Shown piece by piece: positions 47,008 through 55,618 of a stretch of 64,000 nt of DNA. This DNA is from Mariniflexile sp. TRM1-10 (GTDB taxonomy: Bacteria; Bacteroidota; Bacteroidia; Flavobacteriales; Flavobacteriaceae). Location: the NCBI RefSeq assembly GCF_003425985.1, contig NZ_CP022985.1:2578501-2642500 (forward strand), in the 5' to 3' direction. Both the position numbers and the translations under genes were made by a program. Numbering within the stretch: the first letter of the stretch is position 1; every line of letters begins with the position of its first letter. A model generated the notes under the pieces. The model worked only from the letters and a program-made list of their open reading frames with translations. It searched no databases and was not told the DNA's origin.

Positions 47008-47019
47008 AAAATCATAATG

Positions 47020-47047
47020 AACCGGCTATTTTATGCCGGTTTTTTTA
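47020..47047 (+). terminator. Rho-independent terminator after the acetylesterase gene
   Basis: The stem AACCGGC / GCCGGTT with an 8-base loop is followed by six T residues, 13 bases after the stop codon. Confidence 0.9.
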
Positions 47048-47328
47048 TTATTTATTTAGAATGATGCTTTTTAGTAAATATGACTCAATTCTAACGTCAT
47101 CTTATTTCTTAAAAGATGATCATGTTTTGAAAAAAGTACTGCCAGCCTTTGGTGGTTACTTGCAATGCTACTTATGCTAATGTAACAGGAGACGTACCAG
47201 TTATTAACGTTGTTCTTATAAGTCATTAACTGTAATATTTTGACTTCATTAATAAATATTACGACTTTTCAAAAGCAAATAATTAGACTGTACTAAAATT
47301 TTAACAATAAAAGTAGTAATTTACTTTG

Positions 47329-47342
47329 CGTAATCGATTGCA
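47329..47342 (+). promoter_or_regulatory. LacI-type operator (site 3)
   Basis: CGTAATCGATTGCA shares 13 of 14 bases with sites 1 and 2. It is preceded by CTTTG (47324-47328), giving a weaker TAnnTTTG match than in sites 1 and 2. It lies 88 bases upstream of the CE8::PL1 fusion gene. Confidence 0.6.
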
Positions 47343-47430
47343 ATTTATATATTTGATGATATTATTCATTTAACAATGTTTATTTGTTAAATGAGAAAAA
47401 CAATTATTAATTACAACTAAACCACAAACT

Positions 47431-50400
47431 ATGAGACAAAAATTTTTACTATTAACTTTTTTAGCTTTCTTTTCGATGCAACTGAAAGCGCAAACCTACG
47501 ACATCGTAGTTGCTCAGGATGGATCCGGGAACTACACGTCTATTCAAGCAGCTTTTGATGCGGTACCAGCTGGTACTCCAACGACTATTTATGTAAAACA
47601 AGGTCTTTATGACCAAGAGAAGTTAATTATCCCTGCTGATAAAACGAATATTACGTTAATCGGGGAAAGTAGGACAGGAACCATTATTTCTTACGATATC
47701 TATAATTGTAACGATGGAGGTGATGGTATGTGCCCAGATAACAAAGTGGCACTTTGGGACAGCAATAGCGATTTGGTAAGGACTGCTGCGACACTAACAA
47801 TTAAGGCGAATGATTTTAGGGCCGAAAACATAACAATTCAGAATACTGCAGGCCCGGTTGGTCAAGCCCAGGCCATTACGCTTCAGGCGGATCGCAATGT
47901 GTTTGTTAATTGCGATATCAAAGGATATCAGGATACCGTATACTTTTGGATGGCAGAAACATCTCGAGCTTATTTTGACTCCTGTATGATTTTGGGCCGT
48001 ACAGATTATATTTATGGACGAGGTGTAGGCTTTTTTAACGAATGCGAAATTAGAAGTTATGGTGGCGCATGGATAACAGCGCCTGCAACTACAGAATCCC
48101 AAGACTATGGCTTTGTGTTTTATAAGTGTGATTTAACATACCAACCAAATAGCCCTAGAAGCGGAGATGATGGCGCGTTGATAAAATTCGGACGTCCATG
48201 GCACGAATACCCTAAAGTATCTTGGTTATACTGTACCATGCCAGCAGAAATTGATCCTTTAGGTTGGGGAGATAAATGGAATATGGCTTATTCCGATACA
48301 GATACAAGACTTCATTTGTATGAGTGGATGAATACCGGTCCAGGAGCAGACATGAGCGGTAGAGCTGATTGGGCTGGCTTAAGAGCCATGGCAAATCAAG
48401 CCGAAGCTGATTTATATGAGCCGGAAATAGTATTGGCAGGATCTGATAACTGGAATCCTACAGCTGTATCTACTACTATTAATGCATACGCTACCATAGA
48501 AGCAGAAAGCTATACCAGCCAGTCTGGCATAGCCACAGAACCTTCAGGAGAAGGTGGTGAAAATGTAGGCTTTATTCAGAATGGTGATTGGATAGCTTTT
48601 TCTAATGTAGATTTTGGCAGTATTGGAGCGGCAAGCTTTTCTGCTAGGGCGGCTACGACGGCTTCCGGTACCATCAAAATAATGTTGGACGGTGTATCTG
48701 GCACTCAAGTGGGAACTTGCTCCATAACGAACACTGGGGGCTGGCAAACGTATGCCAATTTCACTAGCAGTGTAAGTAGTGTATCAGGCATACATGACGT
48801 ATATCTTGTTTTTGAAGGAGGTAGCGGTTATTTGTTCAATCTGAACTATTTTAGCTTCACGGAAGCTGCCGCAGCTGCGTCACTCATCAAGCATGGTGCT
48901 GGCTCTTCAAGCCAGACAGTAGGAATAAATGAAAATATTGTTGATTTTTATTATAATTGGACAAATGCCACAACGGTAAATGTGACAGGAGTTCCTTCTG
49001 GAATCAATGTTAACATCGATAATACAAACAAGGCTGTCTCTTTTAGTGGTGCTCCTACCGTTAGCGGTACTTTTAATTATAGTATTACCACCGTTGGAGG
49101 ATCACCCAATGCTACCAAATCAGGAACTTTTACAGTAAATGCAGCCACAGCCACAGCTCCGGCATTCCCTGGAGCTGAAGGGTTTGGTCGTTACACTACA
49201 GGAGGTAGAGGCGGTCAGGTTATTTACGTTACCAACTTGAACGATTCTGGTGCAGGAAGCTTGAGAGCGGCCGTCAGCGCTAGTGGCCCAAGAATTGTGA
49301 TGTTCAAAGTATCAGGTGTCATTGCACTTCAATCCGATTTAAAGATTACCAACGGCGACATTACTATTGCTGGTCAAACAGCACCAGGGGATGGAATTTG
49401 TTTAAAGAATTATTCGTTATATGTAAGCGCAAGCAATGTTATCATCAGGTATATCCGTTCGCGCATGGGTGATGAGGCTGGTAACCAGAACGATGCCATG
49501 TGGGGAAGGAATCAATCCAATATTATTCTTGATCATTGCTCTTTGAGCTGGTCTATTGATGAAACCGGATCATTTTATGACAATTCTAATTTTACCATGC
49601 AGTGGTGTATCGTGTCAGAGAGCTTAAAAAACTCCGTGCATGATAAAGGCGCCCACGGCTATGGCGGCGTTTGGGGAGGACAAAAAGCTAGTTTCCACCA
49701 CAACCTTCTTGCCCATCATGATAGTAGAAACCCTAGATTATTAGGAGCCAAGTTTACCAATGAACCAGAAGCGGTATTGCTTGATTACAGGAATAATGTG
49801 GTTTACAATTGGGGGTCAAATAGCACGTATGGAGGTGAAGGAGGCAGTTTCAATCTTGTCAATAATTATTACAAACCAGGGCCGGCTACCAAATCAGGGG
49901 TAAGTACAAGAATTTTTTCGCCAAACCCACAAGCTGCCGGAGCAGCATTGCCTGAAGGCACATGGGGAATGTTTTACATTAATGGAAACTACATGAATGG
50001 AAGTGCCACTGTAACCAATGATAACTGGTCTGGGGTTTTTCCAAATCCTTCAACCAAAGACAAAGAGGAATTGAAATCAACCTCGGTCTATACTTTTGGG
50101 GATATTACGACACATTCAGCAACGGATGCATTCACTCAGGTTTTAGCACATGCAGGTGCAAGTTTAAGTCGTGATGCAATCGATACGCGAATTGTAACAG
50201 AAACTCAAAACGGTACTTACACCCATACAGGATCAAACGGAAGTACAAACGGCATCATTGATAGTCAGGGTGATGTAGGAGGATGGCCAACATATAGCTC
50301 AACCGTAGCGCCATCCGATTCAGATGGTGATGGCATGCCCAATCAGTGGGAGTTGGACCATGGTTTGAATATGAACGATGCAGCTGATGGTGTAGCATAC

Positions 50401-51513
50401 ACCCTGAATTCGATTTATACTAATGTAGAAATCTATTTGAATAGTTTAGTAGTTGCCATTACCAGCAATCAGAACCAAAATGGAGCTCCCAACTATACAG
50501 ATCCTGATGGTGGTGCGGCTACCCTTGGGAAACGTGGTGCAGGGTCGTCCATCCAAACAGTGGATGTGAATACTGCCATCGCTGATTTCTATTATACTTG
50601 GACAAATGCCACTTCTGCTACGGCATCAGGTTTACCTACAGGAGTGAATGCAATAGTGGATCAAACAGCTCAGACTATTTCCATAAGTGGGACTCCTACA
50701 GTAGCAGGCACATTCAATTTTACAGTAACCACGGTAGGAGGTTCTACGAATGCTTCTCTTTCTGGCAAAATTACAGTAAATGCTACCAGTGCTACTACCT
50801 ATTATCAAATACAAAATCGAGGAACAGGTTTAGTGATGGACGGTTATGGTAGAACAGGTAATGGTGATGCCTGTAGTCAATACGCCAATTCTACGACACA
50901 TGATAATTCATATTGGGAAATGGTAGATGTTGGTAGTGGTTATGTACAGTTTGTAAATCGTGGCACAGGGATGATTCTTGATGGCATGGGAAGGACTGCT
51001 AATGGATCTGATTGTGGACAGTGGGCTAATACAACTAGTAATAATTCACATTGGTCTGTGCAACAATATAGCGGGGATTATTACAGAATTCAAAACCGTG
51101 CTACAGGATTGTTTTTAGATGGCATGGGAAGGACTGCTAACGGATCAAATGTCGGACAATATGCAAATACTACTCATGTAAATGCACAGTGGCTTTTAGT
51201 GAGCGACCCAGCCAATGCTAGTAAAGCAGCTTCATCTAAAAATACCCTTGGCTTAACTGTTAATGATGTTAAGGCTGAAGTGAAAATATATCCAGTGCCA
51301 TTTAAAAATGAATTTTATATAGATTTAGCTAAGGCAGGGAAGGTTAAGCAAATTTCGGTATTCAATATGCTTGGACAACAAATCCATTTAATAAACGGAA
51401 ACGAGATTAGAAATCAAATCGCAAAAGTGACTGTTAACACTGGTGCAGGTATGTTTGCAATTAAAATAATTACAGAAAATGGTGTTATAAATAAAACCAT
51501 AGTTAAAGAATAA
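47431..51513 (+). CDS. Secreted pectin methylesterase-pectate lyase fusion (CE8-CBM6-Ig-PL1-Ig-ricin-T9SS)
   Basis: A 1360-residue exported protein joining two steps of pectin breakdown. After a signal peptide (ending QLKAQ) come CE8 (about 22-345; GRTDYIYGRGVGFFNECEI), a CBM6-like module (about 350-480; TIEAESYTSQSGIATEPSGE), an Ig-like linker domain (about 483-572) and a PL1-type pectate lyase (about 577-985; PAFPGAEGFGRYTTGGRGGQ, DHCSLSWSIDETGS, HHDSRNPR). A Ca-type DSDGDGMPNQWELDHG segment, a second Ig-like copy (about 1030-1115), a ricin-B/CBM13 module (about 1120-1265; three TGLxxDGxGRTxNG repeats) and a T9SS domain (from about 1284) follow. Demethylated product of CE8 is the substrate of PL1, so the fusion should act in sequence. 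The central part is visibly GC-richer than its neighbours. Confidence 0.93.
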   Translation: MRQKFLLLTFLAFFSMQLKAQTYDIVVAQDGSGNYTSIQAAFDAVPAGTPTTIYVKQGLYDQEKLIIPADKTNITLIGESRTGTIISYDIYNCNDGGDGMCPDNKVALWDSNSDLVRTAATLTIKANDFRAENITIQNTAGPVGQAQAITLQADRNVFVNCDIKGYQDTVYFWMAETSRAYFDSCMILGRTDYIYGRGVGFFNECEIRSYGGAWITAPATTESQDYGFVFYKCDLTYQPNSPRSGDDGALIKFGRPWHEYPKVSWLYCTMPAEIDPLGWGDKWNMAYSDTDTRLHLYEWMNTGPGADMSGRADWAGLRAMANQAEADLYEPEIVLAGSDNWNPTAVSTTINAYATIEAESYTSQSGIATEPSGEGGENVGFIQNGDWIAFSNVDFGSIGAASFSARAATTASGTIKIMLDGVSGTQVGTCSITNTGGWQTYANFTSSVSSVSGIHDVYLVFEGGSGYLFNLNYFSFTEAAAAASLIKHGAGSSSQTVGINENIVDFYYNWTNATTVNVTGVPSGINVNIDNTNKAVSFSGAPTVSGTFNYSITTVGGSPNATKSGTFTVNAATATAPAFPGAEGFGRYTTGGRGGQVIYVTNLNDSGAGSLRAAVSASGPRIVMFKVSGVIALQSDLKITNGDITIAGQTAPGDGICLKNYSLYVSASNVIIRYIRSRMGDEAGNQNDAMWGRNQSNIILDHCSLSWSIDETGSFYDNSNFTMQWCIVSESLKNSVHDKGAHGYGGVWGGQKASFHHNLLAHHDSRNPRLLGAKFTNEPEAVLLDYRNNVVYNWGSNSTYGGEGGSFNLVNNYYKPGPATKSGVSTRIFSPNPQAAGAALPEGTWGMFYINGNYMNGSATVTNDNWSGVFPNPSTKDKEELKSTSVYTFGDITTHSATDAFTQVLAHAGASLSRDAIDTRIVTETQNGTYTHTGSNGSTNGIIDSQGDVGGWPTYSSTVAPSDSDGDGMPNQWELDHGLNMNDAADGVAYTLNSIYTNVEIYLNSLVVAITSNQNQNGAPNYTDPDGGAATLGKRGAGSSIQTVDVNTAIADFYYTWTNATSATASGLPTGVNAIVDQTAQTISISGTPTVAGTFNFTVTTVGGSTNASLSGKITVNATSATTYYQIQNRGTGLVMDGYGRTGNGDACSQYANSTTHDNSYWEMVDVGSGYVQFVNRGTGMILDGMGRTANGSDCGQWANTTSNNSHWSVQQYSGDYYRIQNRATGLFLDGMGRTANGSNVGQYANTTHVNAQWLLVSDPANASKAASSKNTLGLTVNDVKAEVKIYPVPFKNEFYIDLAKAGKVKQISVFNMLGQQIHLINGNEIRNQIAKVTVNTGAGMFAIKIITENGVINKTIVKE

Positions 51514-51925
51514 GTCTTTTTATATGAAGCCCTCTCAGAAACCTAGTTTCTGAGAGGGTTTTTTAATAGGATATTTCTAAAAATTATATTACAGCCAGCC
51601 ACTTGAAGCTGTAAAAGAGAAGCCTCAAAATTTGATAGACAAAAAATATGAATGTTCAAAAAGAATTTTTAACTTTATATACTATTCCTAAAATAATTTA
51701 AATACGATAGACTTATGCATATTATGTATAAGTACTAACACTAAATAGTAGTGTCTTTTAATTATTATTTTAAGCTTAATTACAGCTATGAAAATCGCTA
51801 TGGACAAGAAGTTTACTTATAATTTTTAAATAACTGAACACTTAAGAAAATAAAGTTTAGTGAAGTAAACCCCAATGAAGATAAATAATTCCAAATAACC
51901 TAAAAAAACAAATAATTATCTACTT
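51514..51925. other. Intergenic region upstream of the pectate lyase
   Basis: Apart from the terminator at its start, this 412-base AT-rich region shows no gene. None of the LacI-type operators found upstream of the other pectin genes is present here. Confidence 0.5.
51528..51565 (+). terminator. Rho-independent terminator after the fusion gene
   Basis: The thirteen-base stem CCCTCTCAGAAAC / GTTTCTGAGAGGG with a 3-base loop is followed by six T residues. Confidence 0.93.
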
Positions 51926-53746
51926 ATGAAAAAACTTTTATTATTAACCATTCCTCTGTTTTTTTGTGCTTTTTTAAACAAAGAAAAAGCAAATGATTTA
52001 GCGGTCGACAAAAATCAATCAAAAAATTATTATTTTTTGGAAGATATACCTGCTTTTCCTGGCGCTGAAGGCTTTGGAAAATTAGCTACTGGAGGTAGAG
52101 GAGGCCAAGTTATGTATGTAACCAATTTAAATGATTCTGGTACAGGAAGCTTGCGAGCGGCGGTTGAAGCCAGTGGCGCAAGAATAGTTGTGTTTAAAGT
52201 CTCTGGAATTATTACGCTTACCAAAGATTTAAAAATCACAAATGGAAATATTACCATAGCAGGTCAGTCTGCTCCTGGTGATGGTATATGCTTAAAGGAT
52301 TATTCAGTAACTATTGACGCAGATAATGTTATTATCCGTTTTATGAGATTTAGAATGGGAGATGAAGCAGAACATGAAGGAGATGCACTAGGTGGTAGAT
52401 TTCACAATAATATTATTATAGACCATTGCTCTATGAGTTGGTCTACAGATGAATGTGTGTCTTTTTATAATAATCAAAACTCAACCGTACAATGGTGTAT
52501 TATTTCAGAAAGTCTTCGTAATTCTGTTCATGGAAAAGGAGCTCATGGTTATGGTGGTATATGGGGAGGTAAAAATGCTTCTTTTCATCACAATTTATTA
52601 GCACATCACGATAGTCGTAATGCAAGATTAGGAGAAGAAGCTGGATCAGATTTTGCTCGTACCGACTTAGTGGACATTAGAAACAATGTTATTTATAATT
52701 GGGGAAATAATAGTACCTATGGAGGTGAAGCCATGAATGTAAACATGGTTAATAATTATTATAAACTAGGTCCTGCAACATTAGCTAATAATGGAACTAC
52801 AAAAGAAGGACGGATTTTATCAATAGACAAAAATAAAGTGAAAGGTACTGAAGTCTATGATATTTGGGGTAAGTTTTATATTGATGGCAATTATGTAGAT
52901 GGCAATACCAACTCTACAAATGATAATTGGAACTATGGTGTTTATAATCAATTCCATAGTTCATATTCTTCTTACTCAGGTGTTACTTGTAAAGATAGTA
53001 ATGGGAATACAATACCATGTGAATATACAATTCCAGTTTCAGAGTCCGATAAAATAGCTATGAAGTTAAATACCCCTCTCGATGTACAAAATAATGTAAC
53101 AACACATTCAGCAATAGAGGCTTATAACAAAGTACTTGCTTATGGAGGCGCTTCATTTGTACGTGATGTAATTGACTCACGCATAGTTTCTGAAACAGAA
53201 AACCGTTCTTTTACATACACTGGATCCAATGGTAGTACCAATGGTATTATTGATACACAAAGTGATGTTGGCGGATGGCCTGCATACAACTCAACTACAG
53301 CGCCTACTGATACTGATGGTGATGGTATGCCAGATGCATGGGAGGATACAAATGGACTTGATAAAAATAATGCTTCCGATGGAGTATCGACCTCTTTAGA
53401 TGGTGGTTATACGAATGTGGAAGTGTATTTGAATAGTCTTGTGGCTTCAATAATAAGTAGTCAAAATGAAAATTCTTTATCAGTACAAAATAATAACATT
53501 GATAGTTCAGTAATAAAAATATACCCTATACCATTTAAAAATGATTTTTATATAGATTTAGATAAGGCAGGAAAGGTTAAGCAAATTTCGGTATTCAATA
53601 TGCTTGGACAACAAATCCGTTTAATAAATGCCAACGAAATCACAAATAAAACCACAAAAGTGACTATTAACGATGGTACCGGTGTGTTTGTAATTAAGAT
53701 AATTACAGAAAATGGTGTTATAAATAAGACCATTGTTAAAGAATAA
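51926..53746 (+). CDS. Secreted PL1-type pectate lyase with T9SS sorting domain
   Basis: A 606-residue exported lyase that cuts de-esterified pectin. After a signal peptide and short linker, the catalytic beta-helix starts at about residue 42 (IPAFPGAEGFGKLATGGRGG). It has ITIAGQSAPGDGICLKDYS, DHCSMSWSTDECVSFYNNQN and HHNLLAHHDSRNARLG. The last carries Ala where the fusion protein has Pro. A DTDGDGMPDAWEDTNG segment precedes a T9SS domain (about 532-606), which is almost identical to that of the upstream fusion protein. A Cys at residue 14 of the leader (LFFCAFL) is a weak lipobox-like match that I do not favour. Confidence 0.93.
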   Translation: MKKLLLLTIPLFFCAFLNKEKANDLAVDKNQSKNYYFLEDIPAFPGAEGFGKLATGGRGGQVMYVTNLNDSGTGSLRAAVEASGARIVVFKVSGIITLTKDLKITNGNITIAGQSAPGDGICLKDYSVTIDADNVIIRFMRFRMGDEAEHEGDALGGRFHNNIIIDHCSMSWSTDECVSFYNNQNSTVQWCIISESLRNSVHGKGAHGYGGIWGGKNASFHHNLLAHHDSRNARLGEEAGSDFARTDLVDIRNNVIYNWGNNSTYGGEAMNVNMVNNYYKLGPATLANNGTTKEGRILSIDKNKVKGTEVYDIWGKFYIDGNYVDGNTNSTNDNWNYGVYNQFHSSYSSYSGVTCKDSNGNTIPCEYTIPVSESDKIAMKLNTPLDVQNNVTTHSAIEAYNKVLAYGGASFVRDVIDSRIVSETENRSFTYTGSNGSTNGIIDTQSDVGGWPAYNSTTAPTDTDGDGMPDAWEDTNGLDKNNASDGVSTSLDGGYTNVEVYLNSLVASIISSQNENSLSVQNNNIDSSVIKIYPIPFKNDFYIDLDKAGKVKQISVFNMLGQQIRLINANEITNKTTKVTINDGTGVFVIKIITENGVINKTIVKE

Positions 53747-54356
53747 GGAATAGTATCATTGTTTTATAAATTAAACCCTATCAGAAATTAAAAACTCTCT
53801 GATAGGGTTTTTTTATTGACGTTTCTAAAGGTTATTTGAAAATAGTATCTTCCTAAAATATGGCTACAGGTTATAATTGTTTTATATTTTATAAACCATA
53901 CTGTTGGGACGCTTTCATAACAATGGTTTTCCTAGGTTGTTATAATTAATATCTATCTTTTTTATTTTGAGTATTTGTGTGTTAATAGTTTAAGTGAATT
54001 TTGTCATAAGCTGATTAACAATTGTTTGCGATAAATGGATTTCTCCAGATTTTTTGTTTAAGTTTATTTGTTAAAAGACATTACTTTGGTATTATTCCTA
54101 ATAATGGGTTTTAAAAAAGTATCTTTGTCAATAGTATTGTTTTATTTATCTGTTGATATTAATTAAACGAATTCATTATCCCTTCGCACATCTTTAGCGA
54201 ATTGTTAAGACTTCTTTTTAAGTTCTTATTTTGATTAACGAAACGCTAGTGGCCAACTTAATGCCTGATTGCTAGTAAGTAACTATTTAATAGTGATTTT
54301 AATCTTACGCTTTGCTAATGTCATTAGTCTGCAATTCGTTTTAATTCAAAAGACAT
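53747..54356. other. Long intergenic region at the edge of the pectin region
   Basis: This 610-base, strongly AT-rich stretch separates the pectate lyase from the dehydrogenase operon. Only the terminator at its start is recognisable. Short frames present (for example 29 codons from 53859) are not convincing. Confidence 0.5.
53773..53815 (+). terminator. Rho-independent terminator after the pectate lyase gene
   Basis: The twelve-base stem AAACCCTATCAG / CTGATAGGGTTT is followed by a T-run. It resembles the terminator after the upstream fusion gene in layout, consistent with shared ancestry of the 3' ends. Confidence 0.92.
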
Positions 54357-55511
54357 ATGGGTTTTTTAAAAATGGGAGTTATTGGAACTTCAAAAAAAGA
54401 AGATGAAAGGCGGGTACCTATTCATCCAGAACATTTAAATAGACTTCCGGAACAGATTAGAAAACAACTTATTTTTGAAAAAGGGTATGGTAAACCTTTT
54501 AATATAAGTGACGAAGAAATTAATGGCTTAACAGGTGGAATTGCATCACGAAGTGACATATTATCAGATATTGGTTCCGCCATTATAGCCAAACCTATTT
54601 TGTCTGATTTGGAAGAGTTAAAAGATGGTGGTATTATTTGGGGGTATCCTCATTGTGCCCAACAAATGCAAATAACACAAACAGCTATAGACAAAAAATT
54701 AACCTTAATCGCTTTTGAAGATATGTATGTGTGTTATCCTAGCGGGCAAATGGGAAGACATACGTTTTATAAAAACAATGAAATGGCTGGATATAGTGCG
54801 GTTATACATGCACTTCAACTCAAGGGGATAGATGGTCATTATGGAAATCAACGAAAAGTCATCATTTTTAGTTTTGGAGCAGTAAGTAGGGGTGCTATTT
54901 ATGCTTTAAAAGCACATGGTTTTAGAGATATTACTATTTGTATTCAAAGACCCGATCATGAAGTTAGGGAAGAAGTATTAGATGTAAATTATACCAGACT
55001 TAGAAAAGGAAATGAAAACGAGCCTCGATTGATTGTTGTAGAACATGATGGTTCAGAACGATCTCTATTGGATTTGATAAATGAATCTGAAATAATAGTT
55101 AATGGAACGTATCAAGACACAGACGACCCCATTGACTATGTAAAAGAGGATGAAAAAACGATGCTTAAACCTGGAGCACTCATTATAGATGTGAGTTGTG
55201 ATGAAGGTATGGGGTTTTATTTTGCTAAACCCACTACTTTTAAAAATCCACTTATAGCTATTGATAATATTGATTACTATGCGGTAGATCATACACCCAG
55301 TTATTTTTGGGAAAGCGCTTCTAGATCTATTTCTGCAGCATTAATTACGCATTTACCATCCGTAGTATCAGGTAGAGAAAGTTGGAATGATAATAAAACC
55401 ATCAAAAATGCCATAAATATTGATGAAGGTGTTATTGTGAAAGACACGATTCTTAGATTCCAGAATCGCCATTCAAACTATCCACATAAAGTTCATGAGC
55501 TTGTGAGCTAA
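54357..55511 (+). CDS. N5-(carboxyethyl)ornithine synthase / alanine dehydrogenase-like enzyme
   Basis: A 384-residue cytoplasmic NAD(P)-dependent enzyme; an alternative ATG at 54372 would remove five residues. It starts with MGVIGTSKKEDERRVPIHPE, as in the alanine dehydrogenase/transhydrogenase fold. The pattern KNNEMAGYSAVIHAL, a nucleotide-binding stretch KVIIFSFGAVSRGAIYAL (about 164-181), VNGTYQDTDDPI, and LIIDVSCDEGMGF with a later VDHTPSYFW is closer to carboxyethyl-ornithine synthases, which make opine-type amino acids from an amino acid and pyruvate. The stop codon overlaps the next ATG (TAATG at 55509-55513). A substrate cannot be assigned. Confidence 0.8.
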   Translation: MGFLKMGVIGTSKKEDERRVPIHPEHLNRLPEQIRKQLIFEKGYGKPFNISDEEINGLTGGIASRSDILSDIGSAIIAKPILSDLEELKDGGIIWGYPHCAQQMQITQTAIDKKLTLIAFEDMYVCYPSGQMGRHTFYKNNEMAGYSAVIHALQLKGIDGHYGNQRKVIIFSFGAVSRGAIYALKAHGFRDITICIQRPDHEVREEVLDVNYTRLRKGNENEPRLIVVEHDGSERSLLDLINESEIIVNGTYQDTDDPIDYVKEDEKTMLKPGALIIDVSCDEGMGFYFAKPTTFKNPLIAIDNIDYYAVDHTPSYFWESASRSISAALITHLPSVVSGRESWNDNKTIKNAINIDEGVIVKDTILRFQNRHSNYPHKVHELVS

Positions 55512-55618
55512 TGGCGCTTTTTAATTTCACCAATCACCTAAACGGGAAGGATCTACACGATAAAATAGATGCTTTCTTCACAACATATAATAAAACCATT
55601 GATGATTACAGGTATTAA
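55511..55618 (+). CDS. 35-residue ORF translationally coupled between dehydrogenase and methyltransferase
   Basis: A short frame starts with the ATG that overlaps the preceding stop (TAATG) and ends 17 bases inside the start region of the methyltransferase gene. The product begins MALFNFTNHLNGKDLHDK and ends KTIDDYRY; it is hydrophilic with an amphipathic middle. It could be a small accessory protein, a peptide substrate, or a coupling leader, or it may not be translated at all. I recognise no family. Confidence 0.45.
   Translation: MALFNFTNHLNGKDLHDKIDAFFTTYNKTIDDYRY

Larger units (their letters stand above)
47008..47430. other. Intergenic region with terminator and third operator
   Basis: This 423-base region carries a terminator just after the acetylesterase gene (47020-47047). 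It also carries a short stop-bounded coding-like fragment without a start (47131-47229, ending VTGDVPVINVVLISH) and operator site 3 (47329-47342). Confidence 0.55.

Noticed and set aside
51926..52005. Pectate lyase leader as a lipoprotein signal (Cys at residue 14)
   Set aside because: The residues around the Cys (LFFCAFL) fit a lipobox poorly, and the T9SS C-terminal domain already explains surface location.
53859..53948. 29-codon open frame in the gap after the pectate lyase
   Set aside because: No conserved motif and composition as expected by chance.
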